A DNA stretch of 64,000 nucleotides from Achromobacter ruhlandii (GTDB lineage Bacteria > Pseudomonadota > Gammaproteobacteria > Burkholderiales > Burkholderiaceae_B): positions 186,001 through 250,000 of the forward strand of contig NZ_CADIJL010000001.1 of the NCBI RefSeq assembly GCF_902859695.1. The letters are read 5' to 3'. Under the pieces are notes generated by a model. The model had not been told where the DNA came from. It searched no databases and saw nothing but the letters and a program-made list of their open reading frames with translations. The translations under genes and the position numbers were made by a program. Shown one piece after another: positions 39,463 through 47,525 of the stretch (position 1 is the first letter of the stretch; each line of letters opens with the position of its first letter).

Positions 39463-39611
39463 GGGCGGTCTTGCTGTTCCCTTCACCGTATCACGGCGTT
39501 TTCGCCGTCAAGGGCTGCGCGTGCTTGCACGCTTGCGGCCTGGCAGCCGTCCTCGACCCCTGACTGCTTGCGCTGCGCCGTGCTCTCCACGGTTCCGGGC
39601 AATTCCGCCCG
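39463..39611 (+). repeat. Leader repeat family A, copy 1 (upstream of radC)
   Basis: About 149 bases almost directly before radC, closely similar to 40249-40394 before the first DUF2958 gene. Shared landmarks: GGGCGGTCTTGCTGT, a CGGCG-loop-CGCCG hairpin, TCAAGGGCTGCGCG, CCCCTGACTGCTTGCGCTG, and GGGCAATTCCGCCCG, itself a GGGC/GCCC dyad. The hairpin arms are kept while the loop differs (TTTT versus TTCT). Probably a cis-regulatory leader; no open frame is shared. Confidence 0.75.
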
Positions 39612-39629
39612 AGCAACCGGAGCACGATC

Positions 39630-40139
39630 ATGTCGCAACTGTCCTTTTCCTCGTTCGATTCCTCGCTGATGGTGCGTGACGCACAGGGCCGCTACCTGCT
39701 GGCGACTGCCGAGCAGATTCTGGAGGCCGCGCGCCAGGCCATCGAGCGCAAGATGCAACGCGGTACGTCGTTCACGTCGCCGGCGGCGGTCAAGGAGTAC
39801 CTGCGCGCCAAGCTGGCCGGCTTCGAGCATGAGGTGTTCGCGGTGCTGTTCATGGACACGCAACATCGGCTGATCGAATACGCCGAAATGTTCCGCGGCA
39901 CCATCGACGGCGCATCGGTGTATCCGCGCGAGCTGGTCAAGGAGGCGCTGCGGCTCAATGCGGCGGCGGTCATCATTTCGCACAACCATCCGAGCGGCAA
40001 TCCCGAGCCGAGCGGTGCCGACCGGGCGCTGACCCAGCGGCTCAAGGAGGCGCTGGGGCTGGTGGACGTGCGCGTGCTGGATCACGTCATCGTGGCGGGC
40101 ACCGACACCACATCGTTTGCCGAATGCGGCTTGATCTGA
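39630..40139 (+). CDS. radC: RadC-family JAB-domain protein of the ICE
   Basis: 169 residues. JAMM metalloprotease-like motif: HNHPSGNPEPSGAD gives His118-x-His120-x7-Ser128-x2-Asp131, fully intact. It lacks the N-terminal HhH region of chromosomal RadC (about 220 residues), as is usual for mobile-element copies. Function is unknown; plasmid and ICE RadC proteins are often near replication or anti-restriction genes. It has its own terminator at 40142-40162. Confidence 0.92.
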   Translation: MSQLSFSSFDSSLMVRDAQGRYLLATAEQILEAARQAIERKMQRGTSFTSPAAVKEYLRAKLAGFEHEVFAVLFMDTQHRLIEYAEMFRGTIDGASVYPRELVKEALRLNAAAVIISHNHPSGNPEPSGADRALTQRLKEALGLVDVRVLDHVIVAGTDTTSFAECGLI

Positions 40140-40141
40140 CC

Positions 40142-40162
40142 AAGGGGCTTCGGCCCCTTTTT
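40142..40162 (+). terminator. Rho-independent terminator after radC
   Basis: Stem AAGGGGC (40142-40148) / GCCCCTT (40153-40159) with a stable TTCG tetraloop, followed by five T. It begins three bases after the radC stop, so radC is a single-gene transcript. Confidence 0.9.
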
Positions 40163-40187
40163 GCTGCGCCCGGCGCGGGCCGGGCGA

Positions 40188-40225
40188 AAACGCTGCCTCG
40201 GATTTCCGAGACAGCGTTTCGGAAA
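40188..40225 (+). other. Long hairpin with a competing alternative pairing
   Basis: Arms 40188-40201 and 40206-40219 form a 14-bp stem with one mismatch and loop ATTT. A second pairing, TTTCCGA (40203-40209) with TCGGAAA (40219-40225), excludes the first. It lies between the radC terminator and the second family-A leader. Neither form has a T-run. Confidence 0.6.
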
Positions 40226-40248
40226 TTCATGGCCTGCATGGAGGTATG

Positions 40249-40394
40249 GGGCGGTCTTGCTGTCCCCTTCATCGTGCCACGGCGTTCTCGCCGTCAAGGG
40301 CTGCGCGCGATGGCGCTTGCGTCCTGGCGGCCGTCTGCGACCCCTGACTGCTTGCGCTGCGCCGTGCCCCGGAAGGGTCGGGCAATTCCGCCCG
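40249..40394 (+). repeat. Leader repeat family A, copy 2 (upstream of DUF2958 gene)
   Basis: Partner of 39463-39611. It ends 21 bases before the DUF2958 start. Differences concentrate in a central segment of about 25 bases and near the 3' end, while hairpin arms and the block CCCCTGACTGCTTGCGCTG are identical. Spacing to the downstream start codon is similar in both copies (about 18-21 bases). Confidence 0.75.
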
Positions 40395-40415
40395 GCAACC
40401 TTTCAGGAGTTCACC

Positions 40416-40766
40416 ATGAACAACGCACTCATCACTGCCGAGCAGCGCATCGTGCTGCAGGCCAACGGCCGCGCATCGCTGGAGAACCCGGACTTCGATC
40501 CGGCCCCGGTGGTCAAGCTGTTCACGCCGGACGGTGGCGCGACCTGGCTGCTGACCGAGATTGATCCCGACAACCATGACCACGCCTTTGGTCTTTTCGA
40601 CCTGGGCCTGGGCGAGCCGGAAATCGGCTGGGTCAGCTTGAACGAGCTGGCGACCGTGCGCGGCGGGCTGGGCCTGCCGATCGAGCGTGACCTGTATTTC
40701 CGGGCCGAGAAGCGGTTGAGCGGCTATGCGCGCGATGCGCGGCTGGCTGGGCGGATCGTTCTCTGA
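40416..40766 (+). CDS. DUF2958 protein, copy 1
   Basis: 116 residues. Conserved ICE/plasmid family DUF2958: PVVKLFTPDGGATWLLTEIDP, FGLFDLGLGEPEIGWVSLNEL, ERDLYFRAEKRLSGYA. Function unknown. A second member of the same length lies at 46864-47214. SD AGGAG is seen just upstream (40404-40408). Confidence 0.88.
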   Translation: MNNALITAEQRIVLQANGRASLENPDFDPAPVVKLFTPDGGATWLLTEIDPDNHDHAFGLFDLGLGEPEIGWVSLNELATVRGGLGLPIERDLYFRAEKRLSGYARDARLAGRIVL

Positions 40767-40831
40767 CCTCGCACCTGGAGCGCCGCAAGGCGCTCCTTGC
40801 GCTTTCTCGACCATCACAGGAGATCAATGCC

Positions 40832-41110
40832 ATGAGCAGCCATCACGACTACATCATCGAAATCACCGCGCAGCACGATGCGCTCAAGCCGTTCGCGCCG
40901 GAAAACGGCCAGCCGCTGCGCTTCAAGATCGGCGACGCGGTGATCTTCACCAACGAGTACGGCGCACAGTTCCGGCTCCGCGTCACCGGGTTCTATCAGC
41001 CCACCGGGCTTTCAGGTATGTACGCCCGCGGTGCGCGCTACCTGCTGGACTCGGCATCGCCGTGGATGCCGGTTGCGGAATCCAGCCTGCGTCCTGATGG
41101 CTCGGCCTGA
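40832..41110 (+). CDS. Conserved hypothetical ICE protein
   Basis: 92 residues, MSSHHDYIIEITAQHDALKP. A predicted small beta-rich protein (FKIGDAVIFTNEYGAQFRLRVTGFY) with no family I can name. SD AGGAG lies at 40818-40822, seven bases before the start region. It is 65 bases after the DUF2958 gene and probably co-transcribed. Its position between DUF2958 and DUF932 is typical for this ICE family. Confidence 0.7.
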   Translation: MSSHHDYIIEITAQHDALKPFAPENGQPLRFKIGDAVIFTNEYGAQFRLRVTGFYQPTGLSGMYARGARYLLDSASPWMPVAESSLRPDGSA

Positions 41111-41151
41111 TGCCTTCGCGCCCCTTCCGGGGCGCTGCGCGCTTCGCTTGC
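41107..41151 (+). repeat. Hairpin repeat family C, copy 2
   Basis: CTGATGCCTTCG, stem GCGCCCC / GGGGCGC with loop TTCC, then TGCGCGCTTCGCTTGC. It begins within the stop codon area of the preceding small gene and could end its transcript, although the T-run is missing. Confidence 0.65.
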
Positions 41152-41239
41152 CTCTAGGGGAAAGCCCTGCGGGCTATCCCCACCGCGCGATGCTTGGCAC
41201 CCCTAAAGACCGCCGAACCGGCTGCGTCGGCTCGGCCAG
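41134..41239 (+). repeat. Intergenic repeat family B, copy 1
   Basis: 106 bases matching 45267-45377 in the same orientation. Landmarks: CTGCGCGCT, AGGGGAAAGCCCTGCGGG, CTATCCCC, GATGCTTGGC or AATGCTTGGC, and GCCGAACCGGCTGCG. GCCCTGCGGGC is a small internal hairpin, and CCGAACCGG a second. Confidence 0.75.
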
Positions 41240-41430
41240 AAATCCGCAGCCACAGCAGAACCCGCTTCCCGATGCGTGGGGCGTAGTGCGCCTGGTGCTC
41301 ATCGAACCTTGAAGGCTGGGCGTCCCCGGCCAAGAAACATGGCCGGTCGCGCTGTCGTGCGCGTAGCGCATCGAGCCGCCTGCGGCGTCTCGCCCCTGTC
41401 GGGCTTCCATCGTTCCCTCGCTCCGCTCGG

Positions 41431-41480
41431 CTGACGCCTTCGGCCCGGCTTCCAGATCCGGGCCTGCGCGCTTCGCTTGC
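41431..41480 (+). repeat. Hairpin repeat family C, copy 3
   Basis: CTGACGCCTTC, stem GGCCCGG / CCGGGCC around the loop CTTCCAGAT, then TGCGCGCTTCGCTTGC. Stem sequence differs from the other copies but the pairing is kept, which suggests the structure matters. Confidence 0.65.
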
Positions 41481-41825
41481 CGTGCAGTCAGCGCAAGGGG
41501 AAGGCCGTTGCCATGTCCAGCCGTCTCCCCTGACTTCATCACCTTGTCCGCGACTGTAGCCCGCTCCCGCGTGCCATCAAGGCGCGCAGGGCCGTGTCCT
41601 CGGCTACGCCTGCGGGCCGCACCACCCCCTGCGCTTGTTTCCTTGACGGCCCCCGTCCGCGCGCTCCTGACCGTCGCGGGCGATGAACTCAGGAAGACGG
41701 TGGCAACAGGGCCAACCGGGTTCCTCTCGCCGACCGCACCAAACAGCCGAAAGGCTGGGCTCCGAATCTAGGAATCCGGTGTGCGGTGAACAGCAAACCC
41801 TTTTTTCTTTGTCAGGAGAAATGAA

Positions 41826-42656
41826 ATGCAACTCGCATCCCGCTTCGCTTCCCGCTCCCCCTCGCTGCGCAGCGACTACCCGCTGTCCGATGACCAGATT
41901 CACCGCGTAGCGCCGTCCATCTTCGCGGACGCGCCGCATGAAAGCCGTTCGCAGCGGTACGCCTATATCCCCACCGCCGCCGTGCTGGCCGAGCTTCGCA
42001 AAGAAGGGTTCCAGCCCTTCTTGGTGACGCAAACCCGCGTGCGCGATGAAGGCAAGCGCGAGCATACGAAACACATGCTGCGCCTGCGCCACGCCAGCCA
42101 GATCAACGGCGCGGAGGCCAATGAAATCGTGTTGTTGAACTCGCACGATGGCACGAGCAGCTATCAGATGCTCGCGGGCATGTTCCGGTTCGTGTGCAGC
42201 AATGGGCTGGTGTGTGGCGACACCGTGGCCGATGTGCGCGTACCCCACAAGGGCGACGTTTCCGGGCATGTCATCGAAGGCGCTTACGAAGTCTTGCGCG
42301 GCTTCGACCGGGTGAAGGATTCCCGCGATGCCATGCGTGCGATCACGCTGGACGAAGGCGAGGCCGAAGTATTCGCCCGCGCCGCGCTGGCCCTCAAGTA
42401 CGACCCCACCGACAACAAGCCCGCGCCCATCACCGAATCGCAAATCCTGATGCCGCGCCGGTTCGACGACCGCCGCCCGGACTTGTGGAGCGTGTTCAAC
42501 CGCACGCAAGAAAACCTGACCAAAGGCGGATTGCATGGCCGCAGCGCCAACGGACGCCGCCAGCAGACCCGCCCCGTGCAGGGCATTGATTCCGATGTGC
42601 GCCTCAATCGCGCCCTCTGGATGCTGGCCGATGGCCTGCGCCAGTTGAAAGCCTGA
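41826..42656 (+). CDS. DUF932 protein
   Basis: 276 residues, DUF932 (phage/plasmid-like TIGR03299 relative): YAYIPTAAVLAELRKEGFQPFLVTQTRVRD, KHMLRLRHA, NEIVLLNSHDGTSSYQMLAGMFRFVCSNGLVCG, and the C-terminal NRALWMLADGLRQL. Function unknown; the family is common on plasmids and ICEs next to parB. An excellent SD (AGGAG) precedes ATG 41826. parB starts 80 bases downstream. Confidence 0.88.
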   Translation: MQLASRFASRSPSLRSDYPLSDDQIHRVAPSIFADAPHESRSQRYAYIPTAAVLAELRKEGFQPFLVTQTRVRDEGKREHTKHMLRLRHASQINGAEANEIVLLNSHDGTSSYQMLAGMFRFVCSNGLVCGDTVADVRVPHKGDVSGHVIEGAYEVLRGFDRVKDSRDAMRAITLDEGEAEVFARAALALKYDPTDNKPAPITESQILMPRRFDDRRPDLWSVFNRTQENLTKGGLHGRSANGRRQQTRPVQGIDSDVRLNRALWMLADGLRQLKA

Positions 42657-42736
42657 TTCCCCACGCGGCAGGGGCAGGCAGCAGCCCTTGCCGCTTCTTT
42701 CGCTGCTGCATCCCTGAACCGTTAGGAGTTATCACC

Positions 42737-44821
42737 ATGAACGCAACCACCTACACCGAAGCCCGCGCCGTCAATGCCGCCGCCGCTATCCCGCTGGAAG
42801 CCGCCGACCCGACCAAGAACCTGATTCTGGTTCCGCTGTCGCGGCTGGTGCTGCGCCCCACGGGCCGCAACGTGCGCAAGACCCCGCGCATGTCCATCCC
42901 CGAACTGGCCGCGAGCATCCAGCGCGTGGGCCTGCTGCAAAACTTGATCGTGATTGCCGCCGCCGATGGCGAACATTACGAAGTCGTGGCCGGTGGCCGC
43001 AGGCTGGCCGCGTTGAAGCTGCTGGCGAAGAAGCACCGCATCAGCAAGGAATGGGAGGTGCCTTGCCTGCTGGTGGCCGATGGCACGGCGCGCACCGCCA
43101 GCCTGACCGAGAACGTGCAGCGCGAAGCCATGCACCCCGCAGACCAGTTCGAGGCATTCGCCGCGCTGGTGGCCGAAGGCCGACCCATCGAGGACATAGC
43201 CGCCGATTTCAGCGTGTCCCCGCTGGTGGTGCAGCGCCGCTTGAAGCTGGCGAACGTCTCGCCCCGGCTGCTGGCCGACTACCGCGCCGAAGCCGTAAGC
43301 CTTGACCAGTTGATGGCCCTTGCCATCACCGACGACCACGCCGCGCAGGAAGCCGCCTTCTACGATGCGCCGACGTGGCAGCGCCAGCCGTCCGCGCTGC
43401 GCGACCGCCTCACCGAGCGGGAAATCGACGCCTACCGGCATCCGCTGGTGCACTTCGTCGGGCTGGACACCTATGAAGCCGCAGGCGGTGGCGTGCGCCG
43501 TGATCTGTTCGCCGAAGGTGACGCGGGCGTGTATCTGACCGATGCCGCGCTGCTGGACAGGCTGGCGCAAGACCGGCTGGCGGGCATGGCCGCCCAGGTG
43601 AAGGCCGAAGGCTGGGCATGGGTGGATGCCACGCCGGGCGTGACCCATGCTGACCTGCACGCTTTCCAACGTGCGCCGAGGGAGCGGCGCGAGCCGACCA
43701 AGCGCGAAGCGCAGCGCATCGAGAAGCTGCAATCCAAGATGCAGGAACTGGCCGCAGCCGTGGATGACGCGCTGGACGCCGAGGACGAGGACAAGGCCGA
43801 TGCACTGCAAGAGGAAGGCGAAGCCGTGGGCGAGCAGTTGCAGGCGCTGGAAGATGGCTTGCAGGACTACAGCCCGACCGCGAAGGCCGCAGCCGGTGCC
43901 ATCGTCACCATCGACCGCAACGGGCAGGCCGTGATTCATCGCGGGCTGATGCGCGAGGCCGAGGCCAAGGCGCTGCGCACGCTGGAACGCCTGCGCCAAG
44001 GTTTCAGCGGCGAGGATGCCGGGAACGACGACGAAGGCGAGGACGGAGACGGCGACGGCGACGGGCAGCCAAAGACCGCCGCCATGTCCGACCGGCTGGC
44101 GCAACGGTTGAGCGCCCACCGCACCGCCGCGCTGCAAATCGAAGTCGCCCGGCATCCGCAAGTGGCGCTGGCCGCGCTGGTGCATGGCATGGTGCAGACC
44201 GTCTTGCAGGAAAGCCGCTACGGCCACGACTTGCCGCTGGGCGTGAGCCTGAAAATGCAAGACCGGCTGGAAGGCATGGCCCCGGACTGGCCGGAATCGC
44301 CCGCCGCCGTGGCGCTGCGCGAACTGCAACAAGTGGCCGGTGAAGGCTTGCCGCAGGACAGCGCCGAACTGTTCGCCGCGCTGCTGGCAAAGCCGCAAGA
44401 CGAACTGGTGCGGCTGCTGGCCGTGTGCGTGGCTTCCACGGTGGACGTGGTGACGCCTCGCGCCATGCTGCGCCAGCCCGGCGAGGAACTGGCGCAGGCC
44501 GTGGGCCTCGACATGGCAGCATGGTGGCAGCCGAGCGCGGAAGGCTACTTCCAGCACGTTCCCAAGGCCGCCATCCTGCAAGCCGTGGGCGAGTACGCGC
44601 CAGAGCAGGTTTCCCGGCTGGCGAAGTTGAAGAAGGCCGACATTGCCAGCGAAGCCGAGCGGCTGGCGAACGGCACAGGCTGGATGCCTGCCATCTTCAA
44701 GGCCGAAGGCACGCAGGCAGCCACGCAGGCAGAACCGCAGGCAGAACCGCAGGAGCAGGACGACGCCCCGGAGGATTCCGAGGCAATGGCGGATGAACCC
44801 GCCGTGGCGCTGGCCGCTTGA
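42737..44821 (+). CDS. parB: Large ParB-like partition protein
   Basis: 694 residues, about twice a chromosomal ParB. The ParB/Srx nuclease-like domain at about 30-130 shows SRLVLRPTGRNVRKTP, LAASIQRVGLLQNLIV, EVVAGGRRLAALKLL, and SLTENVQREAMHPADQFEAF. A KorB-like HTH follows (IAADFSVSPLVVQRRLKLANVSP). The middle has a charged coiled coil (about 310-390) and an acidic run (residues 435-452, Glu/Asp/Gly); the tail is Glu/Ala-rich. It may bind a centromere-like site and work with ParA (49802-50440), but it is encoded 5 kb away from it. Confidence 0.9.
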   Translation: MNATTYTEARAVNAAAAIPLEAADPTKNLILVPLSRLVLRPTGRNVRKTPRMSIPELAASIQRVGLLQNLIVIAAADGEHYEVVAGGRRLAALKLLAKKHRISKEWEVPCLLVADGTARTASLTENVQREAMHPADQFEAFAALVAEGRPIEDIAADFSVSPLVVQRRLKLANVSPRLLADYRAEAVSLDQLMALAITDDHAAQEAAFYDAPTWQRQPSALRDRLTEREIDAYRHPLVHFVGLDTYEAAGGGVRRDLFAEGDAGVYLTDAALLDRLAQDRLAGMAAQVKAEGWAWVDATPGVTHADLHAFQRAPRERREPTKREAQRIEKLQSKMQELAAAVDDALDAEDEDKADALQEEGEAVGEQLQALEDGLQDYSPTAKAAAGAIVTIDRNGQAVIHRGLMREAEAKALRTLERLRQGFSGEDAGNDDEGEDGDGDGDGQPKTAAMSDRLAQRLSAHRTAALQIEVARHPQVALAALVHGMVQTVLQESRYGHDLPLGVSLKMQDRLEGMAPDWPESPAAVALRELQQVAGEGLPQDSAELFAALLAKPQDELVRLLAVCVASTVDVVTPRAMLRQPGEELAQAVGLDMAAWWQPSAEGYFQHVPKAAILQAVGEYAPEQVSRLAKLKKADIASEAERLANGTGWMPAIFKAEGTQAATQAEPQAEPQEQDDAPEDSEAMADEPAVALAA

Positions 44822-44883
44822 CCCGCGCCGACAGCAAGCGCCCCGGCCTCGACCGGGGCGCTTCGCTGGAAGGAAAACGCCCC

Positions 44884-45093
44884 ATGACCCGCACTACCAC
44901 CAGCCGCCCACGCATGGCGGCGATCTATGCCCCCGGCGTGGTACGCGCCCGCCGCTGGCACGGCGACGGCGACGTGCGCGGCTACCGTCCGCCCTCGGGC
45001 TGGTCAGCCCGCGCCGACCTCACCGACATTCACCCCATCACGGGCCGCGCCTTGCCGCGTGCCGTGTGGTGGCTCATCGAGACGAAGGAATAA
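44884..45093 (+). CDS. Small conserved ICE protein, unknown
   Basis: 69 residues, MTRTTTSRPRMAAIYAPGVV. Arg-rich and basic, ending WWLIETKE. SD AAGGAAAA lies just upstream. It starts 62 bases after parB and sits at the usual place of a small hypothetical gene in this ICE family. No function can be assigned. Confidence 0.55.
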   Translation: MTRTTTSRPRMAAIYAPGVVRARRWHGDGDVRGYRPPSGWSARADLTDIHPITGRALPRAVWWLIETKE

Positions 45094-45936
45094 CCCGAAC
45101 AGCACCGCGCCCAGGCCGTTCCGCCCTGGGCGCGGTGAAAAGAAAATCCGGGCGCGGCGGTGGCCGCGCCCGGTGTTCAAGGCCAACAGCCGAATCAGAA
45201 CGCCGCCGCCTTCGCGGTGGCTCAGGCGGCGGCGTTAGAGCAGCCGAGCATTCGCCCGGCCCATACCTGCGCGCTACGCTTATGTCCAGGGGAAAGCCCT
45301 GCGGGCTATCCCCCGCCGCGCAATGCTTGGCGCCCCTTGATGCCGCCGAACCGGCTGCGCCGGATCGGCTCGGCCAGCGCCCCGCCGCGATGGACGGCGT
45401 GCCGGCGAACACGCTGGCGCTTGCTGCGGCGGGTTGTGCAAATGCGTGCGGTCCTCAACGCTGGCGGTTCCTGCCTGTCACGTCACGAAGGACGGTTCAC
45501 GGACAACCCGCCCGACATCGCTATGGAGCTTCCACACCACGCCTCAAGACCGGCACCGCAAGGTGCGGCAGGGGCGTTCTCGCCTGTCGTCGGGTGGTTG
45601 ACCTGGCCCGCGTCAGCGGGCGAGCCGGAGCAGCCTTCATGCGGGGATGCCGAGCCGGCCCCATCTCCTTTCGGAGCGGTTCGGCCCAAGGCGTCCTTGT
45701 CTCGTTGTGAATCCTGGCGGTGGCGCGGCTGCGCCTCGGGCTTCATGACTGCAACCGTCCGGCGAAAACAATTTCCCCGCCGCTGCGCGGCTTCCTCGCG
45801 CAGCAAATTCTTTTCGCCTTCCGGTTCTCCACTGCGTTTCGACCGCAAGCGGTGCAGCCAGCCCGTCTCCCGCCAGCCGGATCACAACAAGGACGCGATG
45901 GGCGCGAACCTTGTTCAACCGACAGGAGAAAACATC
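45094..45936 (+). other. Long non-coding stretch before the DUF736 gene
   Basis: 843 bases without a credible gene; an open frame running into DUF736 has atypical residue use and no domain. It contains repeat B2 (45267-45377). The CGCACCG-rich part at 45550-45590 holds CACCGCAAGGTGCGG and GGGGCGTTCTCGCC, loosely like family A. The last 20 bases carry the DUF736 SD. Confidence 0.5.
45267..45377 (+). repeat. Intergenic repeat family B, copy 2
   Basis: Partner of 41134-41239. The two are roughly 80 percent identical with a few short indels. Both lie in long non-coding stretches ahead of maintenance genes (DUF932 and DUF736). Confidence 0.75.
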
Positions 45937-46251
45937 ATGGCCAACATCGGCACCTTCACCGCAGACAAAGACGGCTTCACCGGCACGCTTCGCACCCTGA
46001 CGCTCAATGTCAAGGTCAAACTGGTTCCCAACGACAAGGGCAGCAGCGAGAACGCTCCCGACTTCCGGCTCCAGGCCGCCGGTCACGACATCGGCGCGGC
46101 ATGGAACAAGAAAAGCGAGGCCGGGCGGGATTACAAGTCCGTGAGCATTGACGATCCTTCGTTCCCGGCGCCGGTCTATGCCCGCCTGATCGAAGGCGAG
46201 GACGGCACGCACGACCTGATCTGGTCGCGCAGCAAGCCCCAGGCGGCGTGA
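45937..46251 (+). CDS. DUF736 protein
   Basis: 104 residues. DUF736 family: [78 protein letters not shown]. Common on plasmids and ICEs; single-domain beta-barrel-like, function unknown. SD AGGAG precedes ATG 45937. The convergent XRE gene ends 63 bases downstream. Confidence 0.92.
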   Translation: MANIGTFTADKDGFTGTLRTLTLNVKVKLVPNDKGSSENAPDFRLQAAGHDIGAAWNKKSEAGRDYKSVSIDDPSFPAPVYARLIEGEDGTHDLIWSRSKPQAA

Positions 46252-46314
46252 CCGCCACAGCGCCCCGCCCATCGCGGCGGGGCGCTGTGCTGCTGATCGC
46301 AGCACATCACCGCA

Positions 46315-46620
46315 TCACGCACGCGGCTTCGCCGCGTCGCGTTCGCTCAACACCGCCTCTAGCTCCTGGCGCACCTGCGCCAGCAGCTCGTCGGCCTTGC
46401 TCGGGCTGTTGCCCGCATAGGCCAGCGTCAGCAGCGTGAGCGGGTGGATCTCCATCACCTCGCACAACTCCGCCAGCTTGTAGAAGGTCGGGCTTTTCAG
46501 ATCGCGTTCGAGGGTACTCATATAGGTGCGGCTGGACACGTCAGAGAAGGCTTCCTGGCTCAAGCCACGCGCCTTTCTGACCGTCTTCAACGCCTTTGCC
46601 AATGAATACCCAGCCGCCAC
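46315..46620 (-). CDS. XRE-family transcriptional regulator
   Basis: 101 residues from GTG 46620. HTH_3 domain: LAKALKTVRKARGLSQEAFSDVSSRTYMSTLERDLKSPTFYKLAELCEVMEIHPLTLL. It is the only minus-strand gene in the maintenance block. By analogy with other ICEs it may repress the divergent genes that start with DUF2958 copy 2. CTATAG repeats lie in the shared upstream region. Confidence 0.85.
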   Translation of the reverse strand: MAAGYSLAKALKTVRKARGLSQEAFSDVSSRTYMSTLERDLKSPTFYKLAELCEVMEIHPLTLLTLAYAGNSPSKADELLAQVRQELEAVLSERDAAKPRA

Positions 46621-46663
46621 CTATGGTTTCCCTCAAAAAACCAAGATGACAGCCCATTGCGCC

Positions 46664-46684
46664 CTATAGGACTACAATCTATAG
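46664..46684. promoter_or_regulatory. Paired CTATAG boxes upstream of the XRE gene
   Basis: CTATAG occurs at 46664-46669 and again at 46679-46684 (15-bp period), with TACAAT at 46673-46678 between them and a near copy CTATGG at 46621-46626 beside the XRE start. The arrangement in a divergent region suggests an operator for the XRE protein, but this is inference. Confidence 0.35.
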
Positions 46685-46863
46685 TGTTCATTTGGTGTTG
46701 CTATCCGTTTTTGTGCCTTTACGGAAATCCGCATCGGCGGGTTCCAGCAAAGCCACGGAACCGCGTCCGTGCTTGCGCACGAAGGCACAAATCCGGCTCG
46801 GCAGTTCTGCGCTTTGGCGCGAAACCGCATCCGTGCATCATTGGATTCGTGGGATTACCGACC

Positions 46864-47214
46864 ATGCCCCAGCCACTCGCCACCGACCCAGAGCGCGCGC
46901 AACTGCTCGCCAACGGCGAGGCCCGTGCCGCTGGCCGGGCCATCGACCCGGTGCCCGTGGTGCGGCTGTTCACGCCCGACGCGCATGTGACTTGGCTGCT
47001 GGCGGCGCTCGATCCCGCCGATGGCGACACCGCTTGGGGCCTTATCGACCTGGGGATCGGGATGCCCGCGCAGGGCACCGTCAAGCTGTCCGAGCTGGCC
47101 GGCATCGTCGGGCCGCGCCAGCAGCCCGTACTGCGCGACCTCTATTTCCGGCCCACGCGCACGCTGTCGGAGTACACCCGCCTAGCCGAGCGAGACGGGG
47201 CCATTCCAGATTGA
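46864..47214 (+). CDS. DUF2958 protein, copy 2
   Basis: 116 residues, same length and blocks as copy 1 at 40416: PVVRLFTPDAHVTWLLAALDPADGDTAWGLIDLGIGMPAQGTVKLSELA, RDLYFRPTRTLSEY. About half of the positions are identical by eye, so the duplication is old. The upstream in-frame open stretch is not DUF2958-like and is rejected. Confidence 0.85.
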   Translation: MPQPLATDPERAQLLANGEARAAGRAIDPVPVVRLFTPDAHVTWLLAALDPADGDTAWGLIDLGIGMPAQGTVKLSELAGIVGPRQQPVLRDLYFRPTRTLSEYTRLAERDGAIPD

Positions 47215-47525
47215 CCACCGCCGACTGTGACTTTTTCAGTCTTTTGTCATACCGGGCAAGTCTCAATCGGGATTATTGCGGCATACCCACGCCAGTCTGA
47301 TCCAAATAGACATGATGCCCCGCGCGGGCTGCGGCAGGCTGGACGATACGGCGTCCCACGGCTGGGGCGCCGCTGCCCCGCCATTGAGACGACTACCGCA
47401 ACGCGTCGGAGCCAATCGGTCTTGACAGGTCCATCCATCTTTTTTAACCCATGACGTTCTGACGATACCGATGTAGCGCGTAGTTCTTCCGTGGCGGCCA
47501 GTCCTGTTCGCAGGGAGGTTGCGTC
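47215..47525 (+). promoter_or_regulatory. Intergenic region with a promoter candidate for the DUF2285-repA block
   Basis: 311 bases without a gene. A perfect -35 TTGACA lies at 47422-47427; 17 bases later TAACCC (47445-47450) is a poor -10, so an activator may be needed. This would drive DUF2285, the HTH protein, repA and possibly the par and tra genes. Confidence 0.4.

Larger units (their letters stand above)
41111..41825 (+). other. Long non-coding stretch before the DUF932 gene
   Basis: 715 bases with no credible gene. It contains repeat copies C2 (41107-41151), B1 (41134-41239) and C3 (41431-41480). The last 70 bases before the DUF932 gene are more AT-rich (CAAACCCTTTTTTCTTTG) and carry an SD (AGGAGAAATG). 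A promoter for DUF932-parB is expected here but no consensus pair was recognised. Confidence 0.5.

Noticed and set aside
45160-45936. Long in-frame extension of DUF736
   Set aside because: Frame carries repeat family B and atypical residues; DUF736 starts at 45937 with a good SD.
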